A stretch of DNA of 64,000 nucleotides from Streptomyces lydicus. GTDB taxonomy: Bacteria > Actinomycetota > Actinomycetes > Streptomycetales > Streptomycetaceae. Below, one piece after another: positions 25,773-33,667 of the stretch. The stretch spans positions 62,001-126,000 of the forward strand of contig NZ_RDTE01000001.1 in assembly GCF_004125265.1 (NCBI RefSeq), written 5' to 3'. The notes under the pieces are model-generated. The model was not told the origin of the DNA. It made no database searches and saw nothing but the letters and a program-made list of their open reading frames with translations. The position numbers and the translations under genes were made by a program. Position 1 is the first letter of the stretch. Every line of letters begins with the position of its first letter.

Positions 25773-25968
25773 TCGCGATAGCTGGCGGATGTTCACGGCA
25801 GTTGGCGCAGGAACCGAGACGATCACCTGAGCTGCCTCTCGCTGGTGGAGTTCCTGGTTCAGGGTGCGGATCCGCCAACTACCACGAACAGACCCCGCCA
25901 ACCGCGATAAGCAGAAACGCCGTGACCTGCAAGGACCTCGTGGGCGGCCCGCCAACTATCGCGAACGG
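25773..25968. repeat. Second iteron family, consensus CCGCCAACTATCGCGAAC
   Basis: Five imperfect ~18-nt copies: minus strand at 25773-25788 and 25790-25808, plus strand at 25872-25890, 25895-25914 and 25949-25968. The invariant part is GCCAAC or GCCAGC, followed by a variable centre with CGCGA or CACGAA. The family lies immediately beside the GGTGACGCAC array, so two different proteins may bind the region. Confidence 0.75.
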
Positions 25969-26136
25969 CGAGGCCCCGGTGAGCCGCTCGATTGGCAGCG
26001 GCGGCAAAAGGCTGAGCGTGCTGTGCACGGCATCCTCGGGCTGCTCGGGTTGCTGGCGCAGCTCGGTTCGGCCTCCTGCGCTCACCCATGCCAGTGTCGG
26101 GGGTCAGGCCCACCAGACCAGTCAAGGAGGCAGTTG

Positions 26137-26334
26137 GTGAGTCAGGGACCTTCGGACGAGCAGATGATGGTCCGCCGCGGCGGTGCTGAGGCCCAGCACA
26201 CCGCCCGCGTATGGGCGTTGCACGATATGACGGCCCTCCTTCGGGCCGACCCGCTCTGGGTCCTCCCGCCCGGAAGCTCGCGCACTCATCGGCGGCTGTA
26301 TGCCCGAGCGGTGAAGCGTGCCAAGAGCAGCTGA
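26137..26334 (+). CDS. Small hypothetical protein next to the putative origin
   Basis: 65 residues from GTG 26137, with AAGGAGG at ideal distance. The protein is basic and helical (HTARVWALHDMTALLRADP, then THRRLYARAVKRAKSS). It is too short for a known domain, but size and charge fit a DNA-binding or accessory replication peptide. It is transcribed against the helicase gene, with the non-coding stretch 26335-26654 and a strong hairpin between them. Confidence 0.6.
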   Translation: MSQGPSDEQMMVRRGGAEAQHTARVWALHDMTALLRADPLWVLPPGSSRTHRRLYARAVKRAKSS

Positions 26335-26654
26335 GAGAACCCGCTGCGGCCCCGTCCGGAAAGGCGGGCCGCAGCCCTGTGACAGCGAGCCTTGGTACTG
26401 GCGTATCCGCCGACCAGCTCGGCGGATACCTGCCGATCCAGAGGCAGCAGCGGTATGGGCTGTCGAGGTCACTCACGGCAGCCCGCCGCACGCTCTCCAG
26501 GGCCCGGCCGGCGTGCCGGGCGTCTGTTCCAGGCCGAGGGGAGGGCAGGAGCACCTGGTGCTCCTGCCGGGCACGAGGGCTGTATACGTAGAAGATTCAG
26601 CCTTAGCCAGTTTGTCGACTACGCCACGGGAGTCCACATACGGAAGAGAACAGA

Positions 26655-26688
26655 TCTTGGTCGGCACAGAGGTCTGTGCCGACCAAGA
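26655..26688. terminator. Strong hairpin terminator of the replication operon
   Basis: A perfect 16-bp stem with TTGGTCGGCACAGA / TCTGTGCCGACCAA at its core and a 2-nt loop, 15 nt after the stop of the helicase gene. It also faces the 26137-26334 gene from the other side, so it may work in both directions. Confidence 0.8.
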
Positions 26689-26702
26689 CCTTGGAGGTCA
26701 GG

Positions 26703-28322
26703 TCAGGTGCCGGTTTCGGAGTCGGTGGAGATGCGCAGCGGGCGGCCGGTCTTGGTGCGCGGCAGCTTACGGACGTCGACCCCGCGGCGGCGTAGCGCGG
26801 GGGCAGCGCGCTGCAGGCGGGCGGACAGGACACCCGGTGTACTCGGCCAGTCCTTCTCTTTGTCGGTGCCCGGCGGCACCTGAAGCTCGCTGAGCAGCTG
26901 GGCCGCCGGGCCCTCCCAGGTCCAGGGTGAGAGGTGGATGGTGGCCCAGCGAAGGACGGATGTGGCCACCGGATCGCCCTCGATGACGTCGTCAACGAGG
27001 TCTTCCTGCGCACCCGTGTAGGTTGCCAGAGTGTTCCAGCCGGTGACTGCATCCAGCGCCCAGAGCATCTCGGCGAAGTCGGCCATGCGCGGGCGTTCGG
27101 CGAGTTGGTCGGCCGCCTCGGGGAGCTTGGCCCACACCAGAGCGGCTAGATCGAGTAGCCCACCGAGGATCTCGGCGTGCGAGTCGTTGTACGCCTCCCA
27201 CAGGCGCCGCTCGGTGCGTCGGTTCTTGCCGGTGATTGGTTCGAGCTGGATGGGCAGCATCCGCTCGGCCAAGTCGCCCTGCAGGACACCAATCTCGATG
27301 CTGGTCAGCAGCACCGGGCGCTGGTAGATCAGGATCACCACGTCGTCGTCGGAGTACAACTCTCGTTTGGTCAGGGCGTCTCCGGTGACCGCGCGCGAGA
27401 GGAAGTCGCTGAGCCAGCCCGGCATGCCCGAGAGGTTGTCCAGCGCCAGGCACCACCCGGCCGCCGTGGTCACCGCGAGGTCGTCCTCGCTCTTCGGCAC
27501 AGACCGCAGGTGGGCCTTGCTTCCGTCGACGAGGCGCACCATCATCCGGGCCAGCGTCGACTTTCCGGTGCCCTGCTCGCCGAGGATCCCCGCGAGAGGG
27601 CGCGGCATGTCCGGGCGCAGCGCGGCCAGGCACCAGGCGACGACCATCGGGTAGGACTGGGCGCTCACCGGCAGAATCTGGCGCAGGAGTTCAACACCGT
27701 GCTGCCAGCCGCCGGGGGAACGTTCAGGGACGGGGAGCTCGTGTACCAGGCGGCTGCGCCTCCACAGTGGGCCCTCGCCCTGCTGGGGAATGAACACTGC
27801 CCAGCTGCCGCGCTCGATGCACACCGAGAGCCCGTCGCTGCGTCCCAGGTCGAGCCAGGTCGTCCACCGGTCCACCTGGTCCGCAGCGACTCGCAGGTGT
27901 ACGTCCTGGCTCTCGCTGTCCATCGCCATCGCTTCCAGTGCGGCAATTGCGTCGGCGAGCGCTGCCTGGGAGGGGGTACGTCCGGTGCTGATGACGTACT
28001 CCCGGATCAGGCACTGGCGCAGGGATCCAGTGCCCCCGCCGCCGCCCTTAGCTCGGATGGGCCGGGCGATGGGGCCGCCGCCGACCTGCACCGCGTAGAT
28101 GGTCTGGTCGCTGCGTACGAACCGGTACCCGGTGTCGCCGATCTGGCGCAGGATGTCGGCCTGGCGGGGGCGCGCGCTCTCCTTGTCCCGTTCCTCTCGC
28201 TCGGGCAGGTGCTCGGTCAGTGCAGCAGCGCGGGCGGCACCGGGGTAGCCGGCGTTTGCCGGGCGTTCGTGGAGTTCGGTGCTCGGAGCGGGCACTGTGG
28301 CCTGGGTGGTCGTCTCGCTCAC
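26703..28322 (-). CDS. Plasmid replication helicase/ATPase
   Basis: 539 residues. The GTG start overlaps the stop of the primase/polymerase gene (GTGA), so translation is coupled. A P-loop GEQGTGKST lies at about 247-255, with a Walker B-like CLALDNLSG near 290. Around it run PLAGIL, VPKSEDDL, DFLSRAVTGDALTKRELY and TSIEIGV, the course of primase-associated superfamily-3/DUF927-like helicases of actinobacterial plasmids and integrative elements. The C-terminal ~90 residues (VLSARLQRAAPALRRRGVDV) resemble a winged-helix domain. It would unwind the origin and load with the primase in the cytoplasm. Confidence 0.85.
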   Translation of the reverse strand: MSETTTQATVPAPSTELHERPANAGYPGAARAAALTEHLPEREERDKESARPRQADILRQIGDTGYRFVRSDQTIYAVQVGGGPIARPIRAKGGGGGTGSLRQCLIREYVISTGRTPSQAALADAIAALEAMAMDSESQDVHLRVAADQVDRWTTWLDLGRSDGLSVCIERGSWAVFIPQQGEGPLWRRSRLVHELPVPERSPGGWQHGVELLRQILPVSAQSYPMVVAWCLAALRPDMPRPLAGILGEQGTGKSTLARMMVRLVDGSKAHLRSVPKSEDDLAVTTAAGWCLALDNLSGMPGWLSDFLSRAVTGDALTKRELYSDDDVVILIYQRPVLLTSIEIGVLQGDLAERMLPIQLEPITGKNRRTERRLWEAYNDSHAEILGGLLDLAALVWAKLPEAADQLAERPRMADFAEMLWALDAVTGWNTLATYTGAQEDLVDDVIEGDPVATSVLRWATIHLSPWTWEGPAAQLLSELQVPPGTDKEKDWPSTPGVLSARLQRAAPALRRRGVDVRKLPRTKTGRPLRISTDSETGT

Positions 28323-29392
28323 TTCGCCGCCCCGATCCGGCGCGGTACCCGCGATCCTGCTTCCAGTCCGCGACGGATCGTCGACTGTGCCTTGGCTTCG
28401 TGCGGGTCCACTCCGGCGGCTTGGGCCGCCTCGGTCAGCGCCCGGTGGGCTTCATCTCGGTCCACGAGCCCGGCACCGACCCACTGCCCCAGGGCGAAGG
28501 CACTCTTGTTGAGCTGGTCGTTGCGGCCGCTGCGACAGGAGGCGACGGCTTCGAGTTCCGCGCGCACGGCAGTGGCCACGTAGCCGCGGCCGGCCGCGCA
28601 GTTGGGCAGGGTGACCGGGCGGCGGGCGGGTGCGTGGTGCTTGAGCCCGACTCGGGAGAGGTCGTTGGCGAGCCAGCGCGGGAGCGGAGCGGGCGTCCGG
28701 CACTCTCCCACCGGGAAATAGAGTCCGTCGCGGGTCGTTGTTCCGGGGGCGACCGCGTAGGAGCGATCGGCGCGGATGTCGATCTGCCAGCCCAGGCGGC
28801 CGCGGCTGTCCATACGCCAGTGGCTTCCGTCGGGGACGGTGTACCAAAGATGCAGGCCGCCGGAGGGGGTGCGCACGCTGAACGTCTGTGGCGACTCGGT
28901 GAGCAGCGGTGCCCGTCGCAGGGTGCACAGCAGGGCGAGCGTGTCGATCCCGGAGCGGATCGTGGTGGGGTCGAGGTCCTCGGGCAGATCGAGTCCAGGC
29001 AGGATCTGCCCGCGCTCAGGCGGCATCGATTGGTGCAGGTCGAGGTCGACGATGACGAGGTGGGAGGGGCCGGCCGCAATTCCGATGCCGAACGTCGGGT
29101 TCTCGCGCCACCAGCTGTCGATCAGATCGGAGTCAGTGGTGGCGGCTCGCACACCGTGACAGTGGCGGCCCGAGGCGATGCAGCGGCACTCCTCCGGCTT
29201 GTGCGGAATGTAATTTTCGTTGGGTTCCCCCACGATCGTCTCGCGGCAGCGCATGCAATTCGCCGGGGGGATCTTCAGGCCTGGGGCGAGCGGGTGTACG
29301 TGCCAGCCCTGTTCGGCGCACCAGCGGGCGATGTGGTGGGGGGAGGCGCGGCCTGGGCCCCCGGGCGGGGGGAGTTCGGTTCTGGCCAGCAC
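28319..29392 (-). CDS. Bifunctional DNA primase/polymerase (Prim-Pol)
   Basis: 357 residues from GTG 29392, chosen for AAAAAGGA 4 nt upstream; the open frame continues further but without coding character. The prim-pol core shows HVHPLAPGLKIP, a cysteine group (CMRC, CRC, CHG; about residues 47-77), the catalytic VIVDLDLH near 110-117, SGGLHLWY near 174 and SYAVAPGT near 210. A helical C-terminal region follows (DQLNKSAFALGQWVGAGLV). This family primes replication and often forms the initiator of actinobacterial plasmids together with the helicase encoded next. Both genes run towards the iteron region. Confidence 0.85.
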   Translation of the reverse strand: MLARTELPPPGGPGRASPHHIARWCAEQGWHVHPLAPGLKIPPANCMRCRETIVGEPNENYIPHKPEECRCIASGRHCHGVRAATTDSDLIDSWWRENPTFGIGIAAGPSHLVIVDLDLHQSMPPERGQILPGLDLPEDLDPTTIRSGIDTLALLCTLRRAPLLTESPQTFSVRTPSGGLHLWYTVPDGSHWRMDSRGRLGWQIDIRADRSYAVAPGTTTRDGLYFPVGECRTPAPLPRWLANDLSRVGLKHHAPARRPVTLPNCAAGRGYVATAVRAELEAVASCRSGRNDQLNKSAFALGQWVGAGLVDRDEAHRALTEAAQAAGVDPHEAKAQSTIRRGLEAGSRVPRRIGAAK

Positions 29393-29457
29393 AATGTCCT
29401 TTTTCCGCCGTGTTGTGCTTGGCAACACCCTCTCGCTCCGTACGCCGACATCCCACA

Positions 29458-29491
29458 GGCGCCTCCTCCCCAGTACAGTGGAGGAGGCGCC
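29458..29491 (-). promoter_or_regulatory. Inverted repeat in the leader of the replication operon
   Basis: 12-bp arms GGCGCCTCCTCC / GGAGGAGGCGCC with a 10-nt loop, about 65 nt before the primase/polymerase start. It could be an attenuator, an operator, or a terminator of read-through from the HTH gene. A second small palindrome (GTTGCCAAGCACAAC) lies between it and the start. Confidence 0.5.
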
Positions 29492-29595
29492 CGGGGTGTT
29501 CCGGGCCGGAGTGATGCAGGCGGAGCGCGGCATCACGGCTTGATCGGGAAGGGCCCGCGGCACCTTTAGCGAGGGAGAGCGCGAGACCTTCTTGT

Positions 29596-29619
29596 GGCCC
29601 GGGACTTCGGTCCCGGGCC
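29596..29619 (-). terminator. TTCG-loop hairpin terminator
   Basis: Perfect arms GGCCCGGGAC / GTCCCGGGCC with a TTCG tetraloop, 10 nt beyond the stop of the HTH gene at 29629. This is an unusually stable loop and a clear terminator. Confidence 0.8.
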
Positions 29620-29628
29620 CTTTCCATG

Positions 29629-29985
29629 TCATGCCGCGACCGGGGCCTTCGGCCTGGTGATCGCGGACGGGACCTTCACGGCGCGCAGCTGCGCGATCCG
29701 CTTGGGGGGCAGGGCGGCCAGCACGTCGGCTGTCCGCCGGGAGAACAACAAGAACGCCTCGATGCGCCAGTGCCGGGCCAGCTTGCCGAGCTCGGCGACC
29801 GACCACGGGGTCACTCCGCGCTGGCGGCGGCCGACGACGGCAACCGACAGGTCAAGGACCACCCCGATATCGGTCAGGTTCTCGTCCGTGACGGCGAGCA
29901 CCGCCTTGATGTTGTCGCGAACCCAGTCCTCGACCGTGGGCGGCTCGTGCAGCACGTCCTCAACTGAATGCGTGCCCTCGGGCAT
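29629..29985 (-). CDS. Small HTH-type regulator upstream of the replication genes
   Basis: 118 residues from ATG 29985, preceded by GGGAGGGG. The centre (LTDIGVVLDLSVAVVGRRQR, then WSVAELGKLARHWRIE) reads as a helix-turn-helix region of XRE type. The C-terminus (AQLRAVKVPSAITRPKAPVAA) is basic. It sits directly upstream of the primase/polymerase, shares its direction and is separated by a terminator. A palindrome in its own promoter suggests autoregulation and possibly copy-number control. The regulator role is inference. Confidence 0.65.
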   Translation of the reverse strand: MPEGTHSVEDVLHEPPTVEDWVRDNIKAVLAVTDENLTDIGVVLDLSVAVVGRRQRGVTPWSVAELGKLARHWRIEAFLLFSRRTADVLAALPPKRIAQLRAVKVPSAITRPKAPVAA

Positions 29986-30022
29986 GGCCCCTCCCAGCAG
30001 TTGGCCTCAAAACGTCCTGTTG

Positions 30023-30039
30023 CTATACCTCTCGTATAG
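30023..30039 (-). promoter_or_regulatory. Palindromic operator/promoter CTATAC-N5-GTATAG
   Basis: Perfect 6-bp arms with a 5-nt spacer, in an AT-rich island 38 nt upstream of the HTH gene. The TATACG or TATAGC part could serve as the -10 element, so a repressor bound here would block transcription. The most likely ligand is the HTH protein itself. Confidence 0.55.
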
Positions 30040-30079
30040 TCCGGCCGACCATACATCACGGATAGCTACTTTTTACGTA

Positions 30080-30133
30080 CCGCAACCCTTGCGTGTGACC
30101 TGCGTGTTTCCCAGTCACACGCAAGGGTTGCGG
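30080..30133. terminator. Long inverted repeat between whiB-like gene and HTH gene
   Basis: 20-bp perfect arms (CCGCAACCCTTGCGTGTGAC / GTCACACGCAAGGGTTGCGG) with a 14-nt loop. It lies 65 nt after the stop of the WhiB-like gene and probably terminates it. Its length would also allow a role as a protein-binding palindrome. Confidence 0.65.
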
Positions 30134-30198
30134 GGCGGCCGGGCGCCCCAGCCGGCCCGCGGCGGTTCCGCCATCTGAGGGTCAGCGAGGACGAACGG

Positions 30199-30483
30199 TC
30201 AGCCCTTGTGCGCCCGTTCATGCTCGCTGCGGACACGTTCCAGGAGCTTCCGCCAAGAGGCGACGTGGGGCTGGCGCTTGAGCAGCGCTCGGCGTTCGCG
30301 CTCGGTCATGCCGCCCCACACGCCGAACTCGATCCCGTTGTCGAGGGCTTCGGCCAGGCATCGTGTGCGCACCGGGCACGCTGTGCAGATGGCCTTGGCG
30401 CGTCTCTGCCGGGTGCTGTCCGCGAACAGCTCTTCCGGGTCGGAGTTGCGGCAGGCGGCGTCATCGCTCCAGTGGGTCGTCAT
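30199..30483 (-). CDS. WhiB-like iron-sulfur regulator
   Basis: 94 residues from ATG 30483, with GGGGGAGGA upstream; a second ATG 15 nt earlier has no site. Cysteines 11, 33, 36 and 42 (AACRNSD, CTACPVRTRC) form the Wbl 4Fe-4S ligands, followed by the GVWGG turn at 54-58 and a basic tail (RRALLKRQP). Wbl proteins bind sigma factor or DNA and sense redox or nitric oxide, controlling development, stress or plasmid genes. Plasmid-borne copies are common in Streptomyces. It is divergent from the gene pair starting at 30964. Confidence 0.93.
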   Translation of the reverse strand: MTTHWSDDAACRNSDPEELFADSTRQRRAKAICTACPVRTRCLAEALDNGIEFGVWGGMTERERRALLKRQPHVASWRKLLERVRSEHERAHKG

Positions 30484-30705
30484 GGCTTCCTCCCCCATCG
30501 CGGCTCGGCGACAGCACCGAGCTTAATCGCGCTGGTCACGACTGCTGCGGTGCACTGCGGTGCAGACGCATCGGAACTCCAGCGAACCCCCTGTGCCCAG
30601 TTGCGGCCCTCTACGCCCGGGCCCGCGGGGCGGGAGGGGCAGATAGACGCTCGGGGGCCGTATCCCGCCGTGCGGTACGCGTATCGCGCCCGGTGTCCGG
30701 CTGCC

Positions 30706-30900
30706 ATGGGGGATGCGCACAATCCACCAGTGACCTCCGAGCGCGGGCCCACGGACCTCGTGGCGTTCCCTGGCCGAGCCATGCCGCTCCCCACACCGGC
30801 TCAGCGCTTCGCCGCCAGATGGCATCGCCGCGGAGTTCTTGAACGCTGGCGATGGGCCGTCGCCAGCGGTTGGGAAGGGAACCGGGCGAGGTCCTGCTGA
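30706..30900 (+). CDS. Doubtful small ORF
   Basis: 64 codons from ATG 30706, ending with a passable coding pattern (TPAQRFAARWHRRGVLERWR, WAVASGWEGNRARSC). There is no ribosome binding site. It lies in the 480-nt region between the divergent WhiB-like gene and the 30964 gene, which otherwise should carry their promoters. Confidence 0.25.
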   Translation: MGDAHNPPVTSERGPTDLVAFPGRAMPLPTPAQRFAARWHRRGVLERWRWAVASGWEGNRARSC

Positions 30901-30963
30901 GTTGCTCTCAAAGACCAGTGTCCAGGGTCGTCGAAAACCTCGTCGCAGGAGCAAGGAGCAGAA

Positions 30964-31335
30964 GTGAGCGCCCACGAACACCCCTCGGGTCCCGCCTTCA
31001 CGAAGGTACAGCTGACAGGTCCTCCCGAGGCGGTCAGCCGTTTGATGGAGGCGTTGGGCCGGGCTGGCGAGCTCATCTTCGGCCCTGTGACCGCTGAGCC
31101 CGACGCCCGCGGTGATGTCTCCTCGACGGCGCGTATGGTCACCCACCCGCGGGACCAGGCCCCCACGGCATCGCGGGTCCGGTTGGTCACCGTGCAGACC
31201 GCTCTCGAAGTGGACGCGGAGGCTCGCCCTGGGCTCGAGGAGTCGGTGGTGAGGAGCCTGGAGAACCTTCCGGGCGTCCTGCAGGCCAGCAGCCGTGTGA
31301 TCGCCGATGTGTCCCTCCCCGACCCCAGGGACTAG
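30964..31335 (+). CDS. Hypothetical protein, first of a coupled pair
   Basis: 123 residues from GTG 30964 behind AAGGAG. The pattern FTKVQLTGPPEAVSRLMEAL, then RLVTVQTALEVDAEARPGLE suggests a small alpha/beta domain. It has no cysteine and no membrane segment. The next gene begins 9 nt after its stop, so the two are almost certainly co-transcribed. Not recognised. Confidence 0.6.
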   Translation: MSAHEHPSGPAFTKVQLTGPPEAVSRLMEALGRAGELIFGPVTAEPDARGDVSSTARMVTHPRDQAPTASRVRLVTVQTALEVDAEARPGLEESVVRSLENLPGVLQASSRVIADVSLPDPRD

Positions 31336-31344
31336 GGATCTGAC

Positions 31345-32562
31345 GTGACGGGGGCCGAGGCTCGGTTGGACGAGGCGGGTCTGTCGCTGTGGCTGACCCA
31401 CTGGACCACGTCCGTGGGCGGGGGGTGGTTCGGGCGGCGAATACTGGCTCTGTCCGGTGGAAAGCTGGCCGGCCAGCTCGACTTCCTCGTCCACCCCGAC
31501 GGCCAGGCCCTGTCGGTCCAGCATATGGAGGTGCAACCCGACTATCAGGGCAGGCATGTGGCGTCGGTGATGGTGGACGCGCTCTACGCGGCCCACCCCA
31601 CGGCGTGGATCGACCACGGGGGGCGTACTCCGGAGGGGGTGATGTGGTGGGACCGGTACACCGATCCGGACCCGCAGCGCAACATCCATAACCACCCCCC
31701 TGCCGAGTGGGCCGGGTATTTCGATGCCCTTGAGGTCGAGGCGCAGAAGGCAGAAATCGCCTACTCGAACCGGATGTCTGGAGTCGACGGTCACCGCGAA
31801 GCTGTGTACCGGTATGGCGAGTACGTAGAGAATGAGGCCCTCTACTACTCCGGCCAGTTTCGGGAACCGCCGGCGCGCGGGCCCGACCCCGCCTCCGAAG
31901 TGCTCCACGGCGGGATGTCGCTGCGCCTGCCGCCCTGGCTGCACCGCCTGGTCCACAACAGCAACCGCGATCCAGGCGAGCGGGCCCGGATCCTGCTGGA
32001 GCACGTGGGTCACGGCAATTTGCCGCATGACGTCGCCTGGCACACCACCGAGCACGCCGCGTTCGAGGGCATCGTCCAGGCAGAGCTCTTCTCCTCCCCC
32101 GTACAGCCTGTCACCCACCTGTCCTTGCGTGTTCTGCCCCTGCCTGAGTCGATGGTTCCTGACCACGACGCCAAGGCAACCTGGGTGACCTACCCCAACA
32201 GCCGCGGCATCCCGGTACAGCTGGCCAGGATGTCCTGGCGGGTGCCGGAGCAGCCGTGGAGCACCCATAGCGTCGACTTCCCCACTCCGGTCGACGCCGC
32301 CATCGGCCCGCGGTTCTGGCAGGATTCCTCCCCGGAGTACCGAGCCCGCTACGACTTTCTCGGGGAGCGGCATCCCGTCGCCGGCGCTCCCAGCCCCTTT
32401 GTAGGCCGCGAGGAAGAGATCCGCGAGGTGGCGGACAGGCTGCTCAGGGGCAGAGACCGACGCACACCCCAGGCATCTGAAGGTGCCCCGCGCCCCGTCC
32501 CCGGCACTCCCGGGCCGCACCAGCCGCCCATACCGCCCCCGTCCATGCGTCGTGGGCGCTGA
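31345..32562 (+). CDS. GNAT-like N-terminal domain fused to unknown region
   Basis: 405 residues from GTG 31345. Residues about 30-90 follow the GNAT acetyltransferase course: a strand LAGQLDFLVHPDG, a strand LSVQHMEVQPDYQGRHVASV with a Q-x-x-G-R-x-x-A-like acetyl-CoA loop, then a helix MVDALYAAHP. The rest (about 100-360) is an unrecognised domain rich in histidine, tryptophan and proline (NHPPAEWAGYFDALEVEA, HTTEHAAFEGIVQAELF). The C-terminus (about 360-405) is proline-rich and disordered. Lacking a known substrate domain, it could be a self-modifying or protein-modifying enzyme. The assignment is moderate. Confidence 0.55.
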   Translation: MTGAEARLDEAGLSLWLTHWTTSVGGGWFGRRILALSGGKLAGQLDFLVHPDGQALSVQHMEVQPDYQGRHVASVMVDALYAAHPTAWIDHGGRTPEGVMWWDRYTDPDPQRNIHNHPPAEWAGYFDALEVEAQKAEIAYSNRMSGVDGHREAVYRYGEYVENEALYYSGQFREPPARGPDPASEVLHGGMSLRLPPWLHRLVHNSNRDPGERARILLEHVGHGNLPHDVAWHTTEHAAFEGIVQAELFSSPVQPVTHLSLRVLPLPESMVPDHDAKATWVTYPNSRGIPVQLARMSWRVPEQPWSTHSVDFPTPVDAAIGPRFWQDSSPEYRARYDFLGERHPVAGAPSPFVGREEEIREVADRLLRGRDRRTPQASEGAPRPVPGTPGPHQPPIPPPSMRRGR

Positions 32563-32805
32563 ACCGCTTCGAGAGCACCGCGCCGCGCATGCCACGGGCC
32601 GCTTGTCGGTGTCGGCGGGGCGGGTCAGCCCGGCCAACTGCGATCGCGTCCGGTGTCGGTGCGTCGGTGGCTCATCGACGCTCAAGGCTCGGGGTGCGCC
32701 TGGGCCTCGCGGTGACCCTGAAGGGGGCACTTGTGCAGGACAGCGACTTTCGTGTCGCCTGGTGAGTAGCATCCTGCAGCAACGACACCAGGTACAGGAG
32801 CTGCC

Positions 32806-33486
32806 GTGGCCAACGATCCGAAGAACACCGCCAACCCGAGCAACTATGTACAGCGGTTGGCCGATGCGCGTGAGGCCAACCGCAAGGAGCAGGAGGATCT
32901 TCAAAGGCGTCTCGCACAACTCCAGGAGGAAGAGGCCTGGTTGACCAACAAGATCCAGGCGGGACCCACTGCCGAGGCGCCGCAGGAGGCCGCGGGCGAG
33001 CAGCGCCTTCACGGCAGCACCCGCGCGCCGGCCGAATCCGAAATGGCCAAGGCGTCCGGGGCCGTTCCGAAGCCGCGGCAGACCAAGCGGGCGAAGGCGG
33101 CAAAGAAGGCGGCGCAGTCGAAACCCCCCGCCAAGAAGACCGCCGCTCCCAAAAAGCAGAGCACGGCGAAGAAGGCGACAGCCAAGAAGCCGGCGGAGCC
33201 GCCGGTCCGCCAGCTCGTCCTGGACCTGCTCAACAGGAAGCCCGGCGAGCCGCACACGGCGCGTGAGGTCTTCAACGAGCTCGGGAAGGAACACCCCCGG
33301 CGGGTGACCTCGGTGCAGTTGGTGCGCAACCACCTGGAGGGTCTCTGGAAGAAGAAGGACATCGACAAGACGACCCAGAAGGGGTCTGCGATGTACTCCG
33401 CGCTCGTGCCCGCGCCGGAGGCTCCTTCGGGCGCCGAGGCAGATCAGGCCTCCGAGACCGCGAGCAAGGTTCCGGCGGGGGTCTAG
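32806..33486 (+). CDS. H1-like DNA-binding protein with winged helix
   Basis: 226 residues from GTG 32806 behind AGGAG. An N-terminal coiled coil (about 13-52: LADAREANRKEQEDLQRRLA) precedes a lysine/alanine-rich tail like histone H1 (about 90-135: KAAKKAAQSKPPAKKTAAPK). A winged-helix domain follows (about 137-205: RQLVLDLLNRKPGEPHTARE, VFNELGKEHPRRVTSVQLVR). This architecture is frequent in Streptomyces on chromosomes and plasmids and is regarded as a regulator or nucleoid-associated protein. It may compact or silence the plasmid. It is monocistronic, ending in a shared terminator. Confidence 0.75.
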   Translation: MANDPKNTANPSNYVQRLADAREANRKEQEDLQRRLAQLQEEEAWLTNKIQAGPTAEAPQEAAGEQRLHGSTRAPAESEMAKASGAVPKPRQTKRAKAAKKAAQSKPPAKKTAAPKKQSTAKKATAKKPAEPPVRQLVLDLLNRKPGEPHTAREVFNELGKEHPRRVTSVQLVRNHLEGLWKKKDIDKTTQKGSAMYSALVPAPEAPSGAEADQASETASKVPAGV

Positions 33487-33500
33487 CCGCTCCAGCGTCC

Positions 33501-33543
33501 TTGCGCGTCGCGGCCGGCAGTACACGCTGGCCGCGACGCGCAA
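33501..33543. terminator. Bidirectional hairpin terminator
   Basis: 15-bp arms TTGCGCGTCGCGGCC / GGCCGCGACGCGCAA around a 13-nt loop, between the convergent genes ending at 33486 and 33668. Confidence 0.75.
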
Positions 33544-33667
33544 CTGGCCGGGTGCAGCGCGGTCTCGGCGCGGGCCCGAAAGCCTGCGGGCGCATAGCCG
33601 AACGGACAGCGCACCGCCGGCTCAGGCTCCGGCAACGCGCCCGTTGCCCGCCGTCCGCCCCGGGGGT

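Larger units (their letters stand above)
25432..25968. other. Putative replication origin region
   Basis: A non-coding region that combines two iteron families with an AT-richer core (25559-25623: runs such as TATTTCTCTATGCC and GCATTTAATGGG in a ~72% GC setting). It lies downstream of the primase/polymerase and helicase genes, which are transcribed towards it. Actinobacterial plasmids commonly keep their origin next to such genes. The alternatives are a centromere-like partition site or a regulatory region. The sequence shows the repeats; the origin role is inference. Confidence 0.65.

Noticed and set aside
30523..33543. A 1006-codon minus-strand open frame
   Set aside because: Antisense to the 30964, 31345 and 32806 genes, all of which have ribosome binding sites and recognisable patterns.
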